A stretch of 64,000 nucleotides of DNA from Entophlyctis helioformis. Taxonomy: Eukaryota > Chytridiomycota > Chytridiomycetes > Chytridiales > Chytriomycetaceae. Positions 30,019-41,416 of the stretch are shown here, piece by piece. How positions within the stretch are numbered: the first letter of the stretch is position 1; every line of letters begins with the position of its first letter. The notes under the pieces are model-generated. The model saw only the letters and a list, made by a program, of their open reading frames with translations, was not told where the DNA came from and ran no database searches. The stretch spans positions 62,001-126,000 of the forward strand of contig JAHLKH010000016.1 in assembly GCA_025526915.1 (NCBI GenBank), in the 5' to 3' direction. Made by a program: the position numbers and the translations under genes.

Positions 30019-30949
30019 CAGATGGATGGAGTGTCAGCCAGATCTGATGCATGCACGACTATACAGACAGCCTGACAGACTGACAGACAGCCAACCGCAC
30101 TCACTTGTTGGACAGCAGCGCCTGCTTGACCAGCTGCACTTGGGCCACACTCGTGACGGCCGCCACATGCGCCACAAACACACTGCGACGCTCGACAAGC
30201 GGCTGCGACGACACGATGGCCGGACAGCCCGCCGGCATCACAAACCCAGCGTCGTTGGCACAAGCGTCGGTCTCGATCGCAGCAGGATCCACAGCCCCAC
30301 GGCCGGCATCCTCGTCGTCGTCGTACTCGTCGTCGTCATCGCTGTCGTTGTTGGCAGGGAGAGCCGCCACAGCCGCTGCAACGGCCGCCGCAGCCGTGGT
30401 GCCGACCACAGGCCCGTACCACTTCTCGATGACGCCCTTGAGCCAGTCGACCCACGAGAAGACGACGGGCTCGCCCGGCACAAACAGCCGCAGCAGCTCG
30501 GCATCGACGTAGCCGCGGAACTCGTCTTCGGTCGTCACGGCACCGGCCGTCAGCTCGTCCGCACGGCCCGGGAACGGCGAGCGGAAGCTGTTGAGTCGCA
30601 GCACATAAAACGGCGGCTGCGAGGCGGGATAGCCCGGGCTGGCCAGGTGCACCTCGAGAGCGCACCCAAAACCGAGGTTGAAGTCGAGCGAGCCGGGCGA
30701 GTCGGCGTTGATGGTCATGGCAGGCGCCTCACGCTGGCTGCTGCCGTTGCCCAGGTAGATGGCGCAGAGGCTGTCGAGCTCTTCCTGGGCTGCCTGGTCG
30801 ACACCGTTGACGGTACTGGCGTCCCAGAACCACTCAAACTCAAAGGCGGCGGCAGGCGTGGGCTCGGCGGCCGCGCTGGCATCCCAGAACCACTCAAACT
30901 CAAAGGCGGCGGCGGCGGCGGGCGTGGGCTCGTTGGCAAAAGTCGTCAT
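29743..30949 (-). CDS. YIH1: IMPACT / Yih1 family inhibitor of Gcn2 activation
   Basis: Two exons, 30949-30105 and 30010-29743, joined across GTGAGT...aacag; 370 aa. The N-terminus has a tandem duplication (two copies of FEFEWFWDAS), then an RWD domain (EELDSLCAIYLG, then PPFYVLRLNSFRSPF), an Ala-rich and acidic linker (DSDDDDEYDDDED), and the IMPACT/UPF0029 domain (VERRSVFVAHVAAVTS across the intron to RIARATRNIAAFRIV and VVVSRWYGGVQLG). Known role in yeast and mammals: it binds Gcn1 through the RWD domain and so dampens Gcn2 signalling during amino-acid starvation. It is longer than yeast Yih1 because of the N-terminal repeat and linker. Its last exon was copied to 21497-21764. Confidence 0.92.
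30820..30931. repeat. Tandem coding duplication in the YIH1 N-terminus
   Basis: Two copies of about 50-57 bp encode EPTPAAAFEFEWFWDAS. They differ by one or two extra Ala codons in a GCC-type run. Confidence 0.8.
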
Positions 30950-31478
30950 TGGATGGTGGAAACCCTGAGTAGATCTGCGCAGTGTTTTTGTACGCCGAGT
31001 GCCTGATGTCTGTGTCAGGATGTACACGTGTGCGACGGGCACGGGGGCTGCTGGCAGGCGTCCATTGGCTGCATGTGTCTGACACGCTCGACTCATTGCC
31101 AGACTCGCTCGACTCATCCGACTAGGGCGCTCAGCTGGCCGCTGCTGGATCTGGCGGCGACCGCCTGCAAGAAACAATGCCACAAGCACGAGTAAGGCAT
31201 CAACGCGGACAACCGGAGCGTGCACCTGATCCAGCCCATGCCAACGTCACTTGAGCACCATCTCGAGCTCGTCACCACATCCAACGCCTCCTCATGCAAG
31301 CCGAACGGTGTAGTGCTGGAGCCCTATTCATGTTCATTGGTTTTGGCACACTCCAAGGATGCTTGAAAGGTCCGATACTCGAGACCAGAAAGACATGGCA
31401 ATAAAGACAAATGATCAGACAGACATACTCCCATGAACGCACGCACGTACGCACAGAGGCGACGGTGGGGGAGGGGGA
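30950..31478. other. Intergenic region, GPI-protein 3' side / YIH1 5' side
   Basis: About 530 bp with no supported gene. It holds the YIH1 promoter and the 3' untranslated region of the GPI protein gene. Open frames here have no family features. Confidence 0.45.
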
Positions 31479-32709
31479 TCAAGCCCAAAAGACAAAGGTC
31501 GCGAGCGTGGCGATAAAGGCACCGACGAGCATGGAGGCGATGGATGCGTGCACGGGCGACTCGGCCGAGGTCAGCAGCGAGGCCTCGGACACGGACGACT
31601 CGTAGGCCGAGCCATAGGCGTTCTTGGGAGCCACGGCATCGGGGGTCGAGTAAGCGTTCTTGGGAGCCACGACATCGGGGGTCGAGTAAGCGTCCTTGGG
31701 AGCCACGGCGTCGGGGGTCGAGTAGGCGGACCACTCGTTGGCAACAGCCTCGACAGCAGTGGAGGAGCCGTACGCGTCGGCCTCGGCAGCGAGCTTGGCG
31801 CCGTACGCGGGAGTCTCGGTAGGCGTCTCGCAAGGGGTGGTGGTCTCGACCGGCGTCTCGCAGGGGGTGGTGGCCTCCTTGGCCTCGACGAGCGTGGTTT
31901 CGCAGGGCGTGGCCTCGGGCGTGACCTCGGCGGGGGTCTCGGTCTCGCACGGCGTGGTCTTGGGCAGACGCGTGATGACCACCACGGACGTGCAGTCGAC
32001 CGGCGAGGGCGTCTCGAAGACGGTCTCGCAGACGGGGGGCTGGGTGGTGACGGCCTCGGGCGTGAACTCGGGCGTCTCGCACGGCGTGGTGGTCTCGACA
32101 GGCGTGGGCTCGTCGGCGATGGTGACGTCGGCCGTGATGACGGGCAGGATCTGCGGGGACGGCTCGACAATGACGATGGGAGCCACGCTGGTGGTCGGGG
32201 CGGGCGGGTCGACGGTGATGACCACGGTGACACAGCAGTCGGAGCGCGTCGCGGGAGCGAGCACGGACGTGACGGTGCAAGCCTTGGCCTCGACGGTCGA
32301 CTCGGCACACGGGGTCGCCTCGGGCGTAACGTACGAGGGCGTCACGTAAGCGGGCTTCTCGTAGGCGGGCTTTCCGTAAGCGGCTTCTCGTAGCGGGCTT
32401 AACGTACTCGCTCTTGGACTCGGAGATGGACGAGCTGTCGGTGGAGCCGTACTCGATGGCACTGCTGCCGCCAATGACGATGAAGTTGTCGACAGCAAGC
32501 GTCGGTCTGGTCGTTAGCGTGTGGGCATACTCTACTGCAAGGCAGGCAGGCAGGCAGAGAGGGAGGCAGGCAGGCAGGCAGGCAGATCTGGTGGAACAGA
32601 TCCAGCGGGCGGTGGCTTACGTGTCAGCGACGCCATAGGCCGAGACCGACGACGAGATGGCGAGCGCGCACAGGGCAAGGCGGGCAAGGTTGAACGACGA
32701 GGAACGCAT
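31479..32709 (-). CDS. Pro/Thr-rich GPI-anchored cell-surface protein, apparent frameshift
   Basis: Exon 1 (32709-32621) encodes a signal peptide (MRSSSFNLARLALCALAISS). Exon 2 starts at 32506 after a cgaccag acceptor and runs to 31479. The body carries repeats of the type TTPCETP and ETPCETP, paired Cys, a Val/Ile/Thr region (CCVTVVITVDPPAPTTSVAP) and three copies of AYSTPDAVAPK, and ends in a GPI signal (SIASMLVGAFIATLATFVFW). The frame from exon 1 (ending SKSEYVKPA) does not match the frame of the body. Comparing the adjacent KPAYEKPAY repeats shows two single-base deficits at about 32381-32393, which together shift the frame. Either assembly error or a real break. Likely a wall or adhesion protein (inference). 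Confidence 0.65.
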
Positions 32710-33614
32710 GGCAGAAGTGGGGAGAGAGAGGGAGAGAGATATGGGCAGAGAGGTACGTTGCGGTAGCAGATGCGTTCGAAGAGAAGTGTGTGTACGTATA
32801 TCACAGCTAGTGTAGAAGCGAGCGCGAGGTGCTTGTCCTGGAGTCGAGGGCGGGCTGGAGAGCGGGGGCGAGGTGAGGAGAGAGCAGCCGGGGCGAGCGG
32901 TCGCCTTTTATAAGGAAAGCGGCTCGGGCACGAAACGGAATGCCGACGGCTGGTGCGGCCAGGCTGGCGGGGCGGCGCGGGCGAGGGGTGTGAATGTGCG
33001 GATGGGTCGAGTGTGGCAGGACTGCCAGCGTAAAGGGCCGCAGGGAAGGAAGGCGCTGCGTGGGGGCGTGTCGGTGGAAGGGCGGTCGGTGTGAGCGGCA
33101 ACGTATTGGAGGGCTGCCTGCGGTCGGCGACAATGCCAAACTCCGACGCCCTCGGCACGCAGCGGCGCGCCTGCCGTTTGCGCTGCAAGTGTGGCGAGCG
33201 CACGGCAAGCCAGCAGCAGCGCCTGGGCAGCCACTGCCTCACCGTCCGACGCGCGCACAGACGCACAGACGCACTCACGGACGCACGGACGCACGGACGG
33301 AAGGAACGTCGGAGGACGGCGGATTACGGAGCGCAGCGACGCGTCGGAGTGGCGTCGCACAGTGGCTGGACTGGCCATCAAACTCCGACGCGTCTGGCCA
33401 GGTCAGCGGCCAGCTCAGCATCCAACGGCCAGCTCAACGGCGAATGCAGGGTCATACTGACGTCAACAGGCCAAGGGTCGTTCAAGCGTTGTTCATTCGG
33501 GGATTGGATGGTTGACTGTTCAAGAAAGAATTATGCAGAAACGGACAGGGAAGCGACGGGCGAGCAACTGGACAGGAAGCACCATCGCCTCGCTCAGGGA
33601 ATTGGACATCGGCA
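32710..33614. other. Long intergenic region, GPI gene promoter side / fungalysin 3' side
   Basis: About 900 bp. It contains the TATA-like box at 32904-32913 and a short acggacgc-type tandem repeat near 33265-33300. Overlapping open frames on both strands show no family features, and I call no gene. Confidence 0.45.
32904..32913 (-). promoter_or_regulatory. TATA-like box
   Basis: TTATAAAAGG on the minus strand, about 195 bases upstream of the GPI-protein start at 32709. It is the clearest TATA element I found in the window. Confidence 0.4.
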
Positions 33615-36515
33615 TCAGGCCCACCACATCCACCAGTCGTCAGGCGTGCCGAGACCGTTGTTTTCTCTGGCGCTCGACTGGACGGGCTTCTTGGGCTTCT
33701 TCTTCTTCTTCTTGCCGTCGCCGGGCTTCTTGGGGTCCTCGGGATCCTTGGGATCCTTGGGAGGCTCGGTCGGCGGGTCCGGGGTGGGCTCGGGCACATC
33801 GGGCTCCTTGGGGTCCTGGCACTCGGTCGGCAGATCAAAGTCCTCGCCGCCGCCGGAAACGGCATTGACACCGAGGCCGCGCTTGGCAAACGCCTTCCAG
33901 ATCTCGCACTGGTTGGCGCCGTATGTGCCAATCTGATCGGCAAGGAGGATGGCGTCACGTGCGTCCACAAATGTCGGGTAGCAGGGCTGCAGCTTCAGAG
34001 CGTCGACAACGAGCTGGAGAGCAAGCTTGTTGCCCGGAAGCTTGTCGAGGCCGTCCGACGTGTCCACATTGAACCAGTCGCCCTCGAAGCCGTGCTTGTC
34101 CACCAGGTTCCAGTACACCTCGTACAGAATCACGGCCCACACCTCGCCCTTGGCGTGGACGCCCCAGTATCCAGGCTTCTTGACGTACTTGTACGTGGAT
34201 GGGTTCTCCTTGAGCGACGTCGAGTACTTGTAGTTGCGGATGCCGTTGCCGCCGTTCGAGTACTCGCCCATGGCGTAAACGTCTTCGCGCGTCGACGTGG
34301 CCGTTGTGCGCAGGATCGTGGCAAAAAAGTCACCCCATCCTTCGCCCATACCGCCGCTCTCTCCCCTAAAAGCAGAACAGTCAAGATCAAACAGCAACGT
34401 GCAGGGTGAGTGACAGCTCAGCCACACGTAAAAGCCGCACGTGCAAGCCACCGACAAGAGGGCAGGGACTCACCAGCCAAGACAGCCAACGTTGGCAGGG
34501 CCGCCAGTCAGACGGATGGAGATGCCGTGCGCATACTCGTGGATGATGATGCCGCCCTCCATGTCGCCGTCGCGGTAGGGCTTCGACTGCGTCCACACGT
34601 ACATGCGCATGCGGGGCTGCTCGCCATCGGGGGGCGTGGCAAAGTTGGCATTGTTGGTGCCAGATCCGTCCTGGGCGTTGGCAATGACGGCATCGTTGCC
34701 CTTGCCGCCGCGGTTGAAGTTGTCCATCTGGAAGTTGCCGGCGACCTCGTTGAAGCCATAGACGTGGAACAGGTCGTGGATGATGTTGTTGTAGTAGAAC
34801 AGGTTGGTGATGGTGGCGTCGAGGTACGTGGACGGCTGCTGGCTGAAGTTGGCCTTGAAGTCAAAGATGAGATCCTTGCCGCCGGACGGACGGTAGTTGT
34901 TCTTCCAGTCGAAGCCGCCGTCGAGGTTCTCCTGGGCAAAGACGTTGTTGCCCTTTGTGGTGTTGAACTCCTTGAGGCTGCTGTCTGCCTTGTTGCCGTA
35001 CGTGTGCCAGCCCTTGGGACTGGCGACCGGGTGCTCCGGGTTGACGAGCTTGACGCGATCGCCCGAGAGCGGGTCGTTGATGCCGAGCGGGTAGACGGTG
35101 TAGGTGGCGCCGTTGACCCAGTCGAGGAGACCGCGCAGCTCGCCCGTGGCGGCATCGACCTGCATGTGGAACCAGTTGGTGTCGAGGTCCATGACGAGAT
35201 CCCAGACGAGCACCAGGTCTTTGCCGTTGTCGGTCTGGACGTACTTGAGCTTTGCAGGCACGTCCTTGATGGTGCGCGGCACGTTCTTGATGAGGAAGTT
35301 GACGCGGCCCTCTGCGTGGTCATCGGGCACGGTCTCCATGATGGTCATGCCGGGATCGACCTTGAAGCCGAGGTAGGCCGCGGCAGCAACGACGGCGTCA
35401 AAGGGCGACAGCTTGATGGACTCGGCAGACAAGGATGAAGACGACGCCGAGGAAGACGACGACGATGATGACGAGGCGTGGAGGCGTGACCAGTGCACCT
35501 TTGACTTTGACGACGTGGTGGTCGAGTCATCTGGCGAGAGGAGCACGATGGACGGGAACGACGACGACTTCTTGGCGGCGGGCTTCCGGGCAGGGGGAGC
35601 AGCCGGGGCCAAGGCGTGGCGGTCGACGACGGCGAGCGGGGCGAGGTTGTGGGCGAGCGAGACGATGCGGGTTTTGCCGTCAAAGTTGACGCTCGCGACG
35701 GCGTTTGCAATGTCGATGCCGTTGAGCGTCTGCTGCAGGTGCACGTGGTGCATGCGGGCGCCGGACGGGAACGACGACGACACGCGCAGCGACGCGCGGG
35801 GCAGGCCGGTCTGGAAGGCGACGAACCTGCGGGATTGTCGTTTGTTGGTTTGTGGTTTGTCGTTGATTGTGGTTTTAGAGAGGAACGCGGATTGGCGTTG
35901 ATTGTGGCGGTGGCACAGACAGATAAGCTTTCAAGGCGAGAGACAAGGCGAGAGACAGAGAGAGACTAGGCGAGAGACAAGGAGAGAGAGGGACTAGGCG
36001 AAGGAATGCATGTCTGTGTGCATAGTGGATGAATGCATGTCTGTGTGCATAGTGGATGAATGCATCCAGAGTGCATGGATGAATGCATTCACCCCGTGAG
36101 ACACTCTGCAGAGGCACTCTGCACACAGCCACCAAGAGACAGCAAGAGACAGCAAGAGACAGACGCCATGAGACGCCAAGCAAGAGACGTACTCGAGGGC
36201 AATGGCTTCGGGCGAGTCGCCGCCGCCGGCCGCCAGCCAGGCACGGGCCACGGCGTCGGCGAGCGGGCTCTTTGGGTCGAGCCGGCGGCCTGCGAGACCC
36301 TGGCCCACGAGGCCAGCGAGGCCGGCGGGGCCAGCGGGGCCGTCATGGGCGTGGCTGGCGTAGGGCAGCGAGTGCAGGAACACGGACGGAGCGTGCGGGC
36401 CAAAGTTGGCAACGTGGCGAGCCAGGGGCACGGCCGACACGCCCGGCACGAGCGGCGCGAGCGGCGTGGCCAGCAGCACGAGCGCCGTGGCGGCAAGGGC
36501 CTGCATGGACGGCAT
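33615..36515 (-). CDS. Fungalysin, secreted zinc metalloprotease of family M36
   Basis: Three exons: 36515-36193, 35826-34474 and 34365-33615; 808 aa. Signal peptide at the start (MPSMQALAATALVLLATPLA), then the FTP-type propeptide (HHVHLQQTLNGIDIANAVAS). The zinc motif is HEYAH (residues about 537-541), and the third ligand lies in GGMGEGWGDF (about 564-572), split off by intron 2. Catalytic-domain features such as TTATSTREDVYAMGEYSNGG match the family. Known role: extracellular elastin- and keratin-degrading protease, expanded in chytrids. The C-terminus has an unusual extension: a Pro/Asp/Glu/Lys repeat (PEPTPDPPTEPPKDPKDPED), a Lys run and a Trp-rich end (DDWWMWWA). Start chosen for the signal peptide; donor GTACGT confirms exon 1. 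Confidence 0.95.
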
Positions 36516-36878
36516 CGCTGGGATGGGCGGTTGGCTGGATGGGCTGGGGTGGATGGGTTGTGCTGAGTTGGGCTGGGTGTGCGAGTGTGCGAGAGAGACG
36601 GACGGGACGGAACTGCTGGTTGTCGGTTGGCGGGAAAGGCTGCGCACCACAACAACGCTCAACAAACCTTGGGCGGAGGCGGGGAATCAGTGGACCCAAT
36701 CCAATCCAGACAATCCGATCTGGGGCGGAGTTTGTGGGTGCTTGTTGCGGCGAGTGCTTGCTGCAGAGAGTGCTTGCTGCTGCGAGTGCTGGAGCCACTC
36801 GACAAGACAGTCAGCAATAAGACAGCCTGCTGATGGTAAGACAACCTGTAAGACAACCACCTGTACGACGCCCTTCAT
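36516..36878. other. Intergenic region, fungalysin promoter / DDB2 3' side
   Basis: About 360 bp between two minus-strand genes. It contains a short imperfect repeat of gagtgcttgctgc near 36750-36790. No gene seen. Confidence 0.5.
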
Positions 36879-39104
36879 TCACTGGCGCTTGCCCCGCCCC
36901 GCCACGCCCGCCTTGCCGGCTGCGCCTTTCCCGGCCCGCCCCTGCGGCTGCCCCTGCACTGGTATCGATCCCAGTCCGCCACGGCCGTCTGTCCCTTTTG
37001 CCCGCTTCCGACGCTTGTCTGCCCGTGCGGACGGCCCGTCCCCGTCCCCATCATCATCATCGGCGCCACTGTCGCCATCGTTGTCATCATCATCGCTGTC
37101 GCCATCGCCACGCCCTGTGCCGCGACCGCGCTTCTTCTTGGGCGGAGCAGCCTCGGTCAGACGCGTCTCGATCGGCCACAGATACGTTGTGTATCCCGAG
37201 CATGTTGCCAGGTGCCGGCCGGCGTGGTCAAACTTGGCAATCTGCAGTCACCCCTCGCATCAGCACCCGTCCCCCGCATGCGGCATACAGACACGCCATC
37301 GAAAACATGACCACTTACACAGTGGATGCCAGTCACACGCGGGTCCTCCATACGCGACACGAGCCGCAGTCGCCCGTCTGCCGAGCCGTCGCGCACAACC
37401 GATCCCGGTAGCGTCACCTGGTACACATCCACCGACCGCCGGTCGTCGGCTGTCGATGGGTACCGCCCCACTGCAAACACGTTGGGGAACACCGTGTGCC
37501 ACGATCCGCGGATCGGCGTGAGGTGCTGGAACGGCCGGTGCGGATGGACGGTGCTGGTCACGAGGGCGACGGACGGGTCGGCGCTCGTGTCGTACACTCT
37601 GCACTCGTTGTCTTGCGTTGTCGTGAGCACATTGTACGGCGGCAGCCTGGAGAACGTGGCTGTTGGCAAACACATGCACAGGTGTAAGCCAGCGTGCTTG
37701 ACACATGCACTTCCCGCCTCGACGCGACGTACCAGAGTTGAGGATGCCTGTATGCTCGTAGGCAAAGACTGGTGCACACACATCGCCACCACGCCGCATC
37801 ATTCTCAGATCCCACAACTTGAGCAGCTGCTCTCCACATCAGTGCCATTGTCAGCGTAAGTCTCACTCTCTCATACACACGCTCACACTCACACAGCACA
37901 CGAAGGACAGCGACGCTGCACGCACCTTGTCGTGGCCAGCAGTCACAAACAGGTTGGGCCGTGCCGGATGAAACTCCACGTCGTGGCATTTGCCCTTGTG
38001 CAGCCGCCCATTCCACACGGCCTGGCCGTCCAACGTAAACGCCATGCCGACGCCCGTGCTCATCCCCGCGAGAATGACGCCAGTCTCTCCGTCCGCCGAC
38101 ACGTCCAGCCCTGTAAACCACTTCTCCTTGTTAAGCGTGTCGTGGAAGATCTGTGAATGCTTGCCTTCAAAATCCTGGTTGCGCAGCGTGCCATCGACGG
38201 ATGCTGTGAAGACCTATTGGCTTCGTGTTAGCACAGGAGGCACGATCATTGCCATCTGCATGCACCGCACCATGCTCGACTCGTGCGGATGGAACTTGAG
38301 CTGCGCCGTCCACACCACCGTCCGTGTCAGCCCAGCAGCCAGCAGCCATCACAAACACGCGCATAGCATTGACGTGTGCGGCAGAAGACAAGACGTACAG
38401 CCATGATGGCACCGCCGGCACCCATGCCGTACAGAAACGGCACGCTCTCGTCGTCGCGGCCAGCAGCCTGGCCGCCCGTGTACCCCTCGTACCTGCCGTT
38501 GCGCTCATGATCCCACCACACCAGATCGCCGCCCTTGGACCCGATGACAAGGGTGCTCGCATGGCGCTCGTGCGGATGCCACTCGACAGTCGTCACGCGC
38601 CGGTCAAAGTACGCCGCGCACTTGGACACGCGCGTGCCGTGCAGCGCAGTGACGTGCAGCGCGAGTGCAAGCGACTGGCGCGTAGTCAGCGGCGTGGAGT
38701 GCGACGGGCACCAGAGCAGCTGCGCGAGGAATGTTGGAGACGTGCGCGGGAACGCGGCTGCTGTGCGCGGCCGGCTTGTGCGGTCGAGCCGGGTGGGCTG
38801 GCCCAGCGGGATGGCGGCGCCGATCGAAAGCGTCGTGTGTTTCTCCGGCTGCGATGCGGATTCGCGTCGGTGGTCGCCGTCGCCGTCGTGGTCGTCGTGG
38901 TCGTCGCCTTCGTGCGACTGGTGTGCTGCACGTCGATGCCCGTGGTCAGCACAGACAGCCGCATGCCATGGCGCTGGCCGACTTACATGCGCGCAGGGGA
39001 TGCTGCTTCTGCGACGTCAAGGGCGACGGCGATTCCGCGCAGTACGAGAACGACGAGCGCAGATGCTGCGCAAGCAGCCGCATGTCCACCGCCGGCCTGT
39101 GCAT
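36879..39104 (-). CDS. DDB2: DDB2-like WD40 DNA-damage recognition protein
   Basis: Seven exons: 39104-38987, 38925-38399, 38300-38271, 38213-37926, 37826-37733, 37659-37319 and 37241-36879; 586 aa. WD blades follow the DDB2 pattern closely: FDRRVTTVEWHPHERHASTL with GSKGGDLVWWDHE, then GMGAGGAIMALKF, FTASVDGTLRNQDFEGK, AGHDKLLKLWDLRM, HRPFQHLTPIRGSWH with FAVGRYP, and a closing blade LATCSGYTTYLWP. Known role: with DDB1 and CUL4 it recognises UV photoproducts and starts global nucleotide excision repair. The C-terminus adds about 90 residues with a KKKRGRGTGRG cluster, a long Asp run and a Gly/Lys-rich end, absent from animal DDB2. N-terminal exon 1 is supported by frame and a GTAAGT donor only. 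Confidence 0.9.
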
Positions 39105-39388
39105 GCACGACCCCGAGACCCGCGCGGTGAATCAGCCTCCAGTTTTGCAGCCCCCGTCGGCGGGATCAGGTCGCAGAGCGTTGCAGCGGGCGGCTCGGCT
39201 GAGTGCGGCATGTACCTGGGCTCGCTGTCCGTGTCCGCTCCACCACCGCTGCCACCACTGGGATCGGCCCGTCTGCCCGTGCGTTTGCTGCCGGCTGGCC
39301 GCTGGCTCTGGCTCGACGCTTCCCCGCGCGCCATTCCTCCTTCACGGTGCTGGTATAGTGAATGTTGGGGAACCGGATCTCAGGCCCG

Positions 39389-41197
39389 TCACGCCATCTG
39401 TATTGCAAGACTGCCGCCCGCACCAGGCGATCGTCTGCGGCTGCGCAGCCCCATTTCAAGCGCACCGCCATGGGCAAGCTGGTCGAGCACGTACAGCACG
39501 CCGCCCACACAGCCGCCGGCCACGCCGCACGCCACAAAGAACAGCTCGGCGCTGTGGTACGTCGGGTCGGTCGACACCAGCGTCGCCACCACGATCGGGA
39601 ACAGCGCTTGGCACAGGTTGAGCAGCGACGTCGCCACGCCAAAGGCGGTTGCGGCCTGCGCGTCGCTGACGACGAGCGGGATCGCCGGCCAAAACGTCAG
39701 TAGCAGCGCGTACGAGACGCCGAGCCCCACAAGTGCCGGCACGGCCGACCCGGCGTCGCGGCCAGACGCCATTCCTGTCGATACAGCAAAGTAGGTGTGC
39801 GAGGCTGTCAGCAGCCCGGCACAGAGGATCAGCAGCTTGCATCGCGACCCGTAGTTGTCGACGAGCGTGCCAATGGCCGGAACAAGAAGCGCAGAGATCG
39901 TGTCGGGGATGCCCATCATTTGTGCGGATTTCTGGGGCTGCCGTGGGTACCATTTGGTCTGCAGCAGTGCGGCGTGGATCGCGTTGAACGGCACGACTGT
40001 TGCGTAGAGCAGACACAGGATGAGCACAATGAGCCAGAACCGGAGTGGCAGTCGTTGCAGAGACGGTGACGAGGAACGCGTCGGTGGTGGCGAGGGCGGC
40101 GGCGGGTCGTGCCGGAGAGGTGACGGCAGCCGCGGCGATCGGGTTGCTGAGCGTGGCGATGGCGAGACGGCGCGATTGGAGGACGGCGATCTGCTGCGGA
40201 TGGATGCGCCGATGCCGCGGTTTATGCTGCGGCCGCCTCTGGCGTTTGTGGCATCCATGTCCAGCACACGGTCTGCTGCTTCCGAGCGTCCACGACCACG
40301 TCCGCGTGCCCTGCCCGCCGTCCAAGTCCTTGCGACGTCTCCTCGCTCCTTGTCCTCCTCGTCCTCCTCTTCTTCGTCGTCACTACCACCAAGCAGACCC
40401 ACCCCTGCACCCACACCTACACCCAGACCCAGATACTCCTCCTCCTTGCTGCCCATTGGATCGTTCGTGTAGCCGTCGCTGCTGTCAACAGGCGTCCAAT
40501 CCGTCCTGGCGCTGCCGGCATACCAGAGACGGTCCATCCACACGAGACTCCATGCGCACGTGGCCGACACGGTGCACACGACCACACCCATCCATACCGC
40601 GCCAGCAACACCGACCCGCGCAGCCAGATACGGGCTCACGACATCGTTGAACACGGAGCCGAGTCTCGATACCGACAGGTTGATGCCCATGGCGAGTGCA
40701 AGCTCCCCACCGCCGCCACCACCGCCACCCAAGACGGCCGTTGCGCGAAACCATCTCGACGTGATGGCGCTTTGGAGCACGCCCAGGATCTCGCCGCCGA
40801 GACCAAACACGAAGCGACCCGAATGCAACAGCCACACATCCACCGTCTGCACGCCGACAGCAACGAGCAGCTGGCCAGCCACGACGAGCACGACGCAGCC
40901 GCCCAGCACGGCGTGCAGGCCATAGCGGTCGGCCAGCAGCCCGCCGACCCACGGCAGCACGATGTTGGGTGCCGCGTACGTGGTGTACATGAGCTGCAGG
41001 TGGACGGCAAAGTCCGGTGCAGCAAGACGCAGGTGGGTCTGCAGCGAGGCCGAGAGGGATGCCGGCAGGTCGTAGGCGTAGTACACGCCAAAGAGCAGCG
41101 ACGACGAGAGGTAGAGGATGGCCCATCGGTGGCGACGGACGGTGTCGTGGTGATGTGCGGCCGTATGCCGTGGATGGCGAGAGTCGATGTGTGTCAT
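39389..41197 (-). CDS. Major facilitator transporter, MFSD1-like
   Basis: Single exon, 602 aa from the ATG at 41197; upstream in-frame ATGs give a poor leader. Twelve hydrophobic helices in two sets of six are visible. TM1 is AILYLSSSLLFGVYYAYDLP, and the loop 2-3 signature is GGLLADRYG. The middle loop (about 150 residues) is unusually long, with an acidic run (SDDEEEEDEEDKE), RG repeats and an SP/RS-rich region. The second half starts LRFWLIVLILCLLYATVVPF and shows NAIHAALLQTKWYPRQPQKS and GIPDTISALLVPAIGTLVDN, as in MFSD1-type carriers, which export dipeptides from lysosomes in animals. Substrate here is inference. The His-rich N-terminal cytosolic tail is notable. Confidence 0.82.
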   Translation of the reverse strand: MTHIDSRHPRHTAAHHHDTVRRHRWAILYLSSSLLFGVYYAYDLPASLSASLQTHLRLAAPDFAVHLQLMYTTYAAPNIVLPWVGGLLADRYGLHAVLGGCVVLVVAGQLLVAVGVQTVDVWLLHSGRFVFGLGGEILGVLQSAITSRWFRATAVLGGGGGGGGELALAMGINLSVSRLGSVFNDVVSPYLAARVGVAGAVWMGVVVCTVSATCAWSLVWMDRLWYAGSARTDWTPVDSSDGYTNDPMGSKEEEYLGLGVGVGAGVGLLGGSDDEEEEDEEDKERGDVARTWTAGRARGRGRGRSEAADRVLDMDATNARGGRSINRGIGASIRSRSPSSNRAVSPSPRSATRSPRLPSPLRHDPPPPSPPPTRSSSPSLQRLPLRFWLIVLILCLLYATVVPFNAIHAALLQTKWYPRQPQKSAQMMGIPDTISALLVPAIGTLVDNYGSRCKLLILCAGLLTASHTYFAVSTGMASGRDAGSAVPALVGLGVSYALLLTFWPAIPLVVSDAQAATAFGVATSLLNLCQALFPIVVATLVSTDPTYHSAELFFVACGVAGGCVGGVLYVLDQLAHGGALEMGLRSRRRSPGAGGSLAIQMA

Positions 41198-41416
41198 TCG
41201 AGAATGCTGCCTGCAAGCGAGCTCGTGTATGTATGTGCGTGTGTATGTGTGTATGTGGATGTTGGTACAACCATCCACGAACGCGTTTTTGGTTGTGATG
41301 GTGGCCAACAATGCCATGAGCGCAGATTGTGGATGCCTTTTATTCGTCTTGTTGGTGGTGCACATGCCGACAGTGCACAGCGTGCACAGCGTGCACACCT
41401 TCTAAACCTCGACACC

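Noticed and set aside
33091..33936. Plus-strand frame spanning the fungalysin 3' end.
   Set aside because: Half of it is antisense to the M36 C-terminal exon; the rest is low-complexity intergenic DNA.
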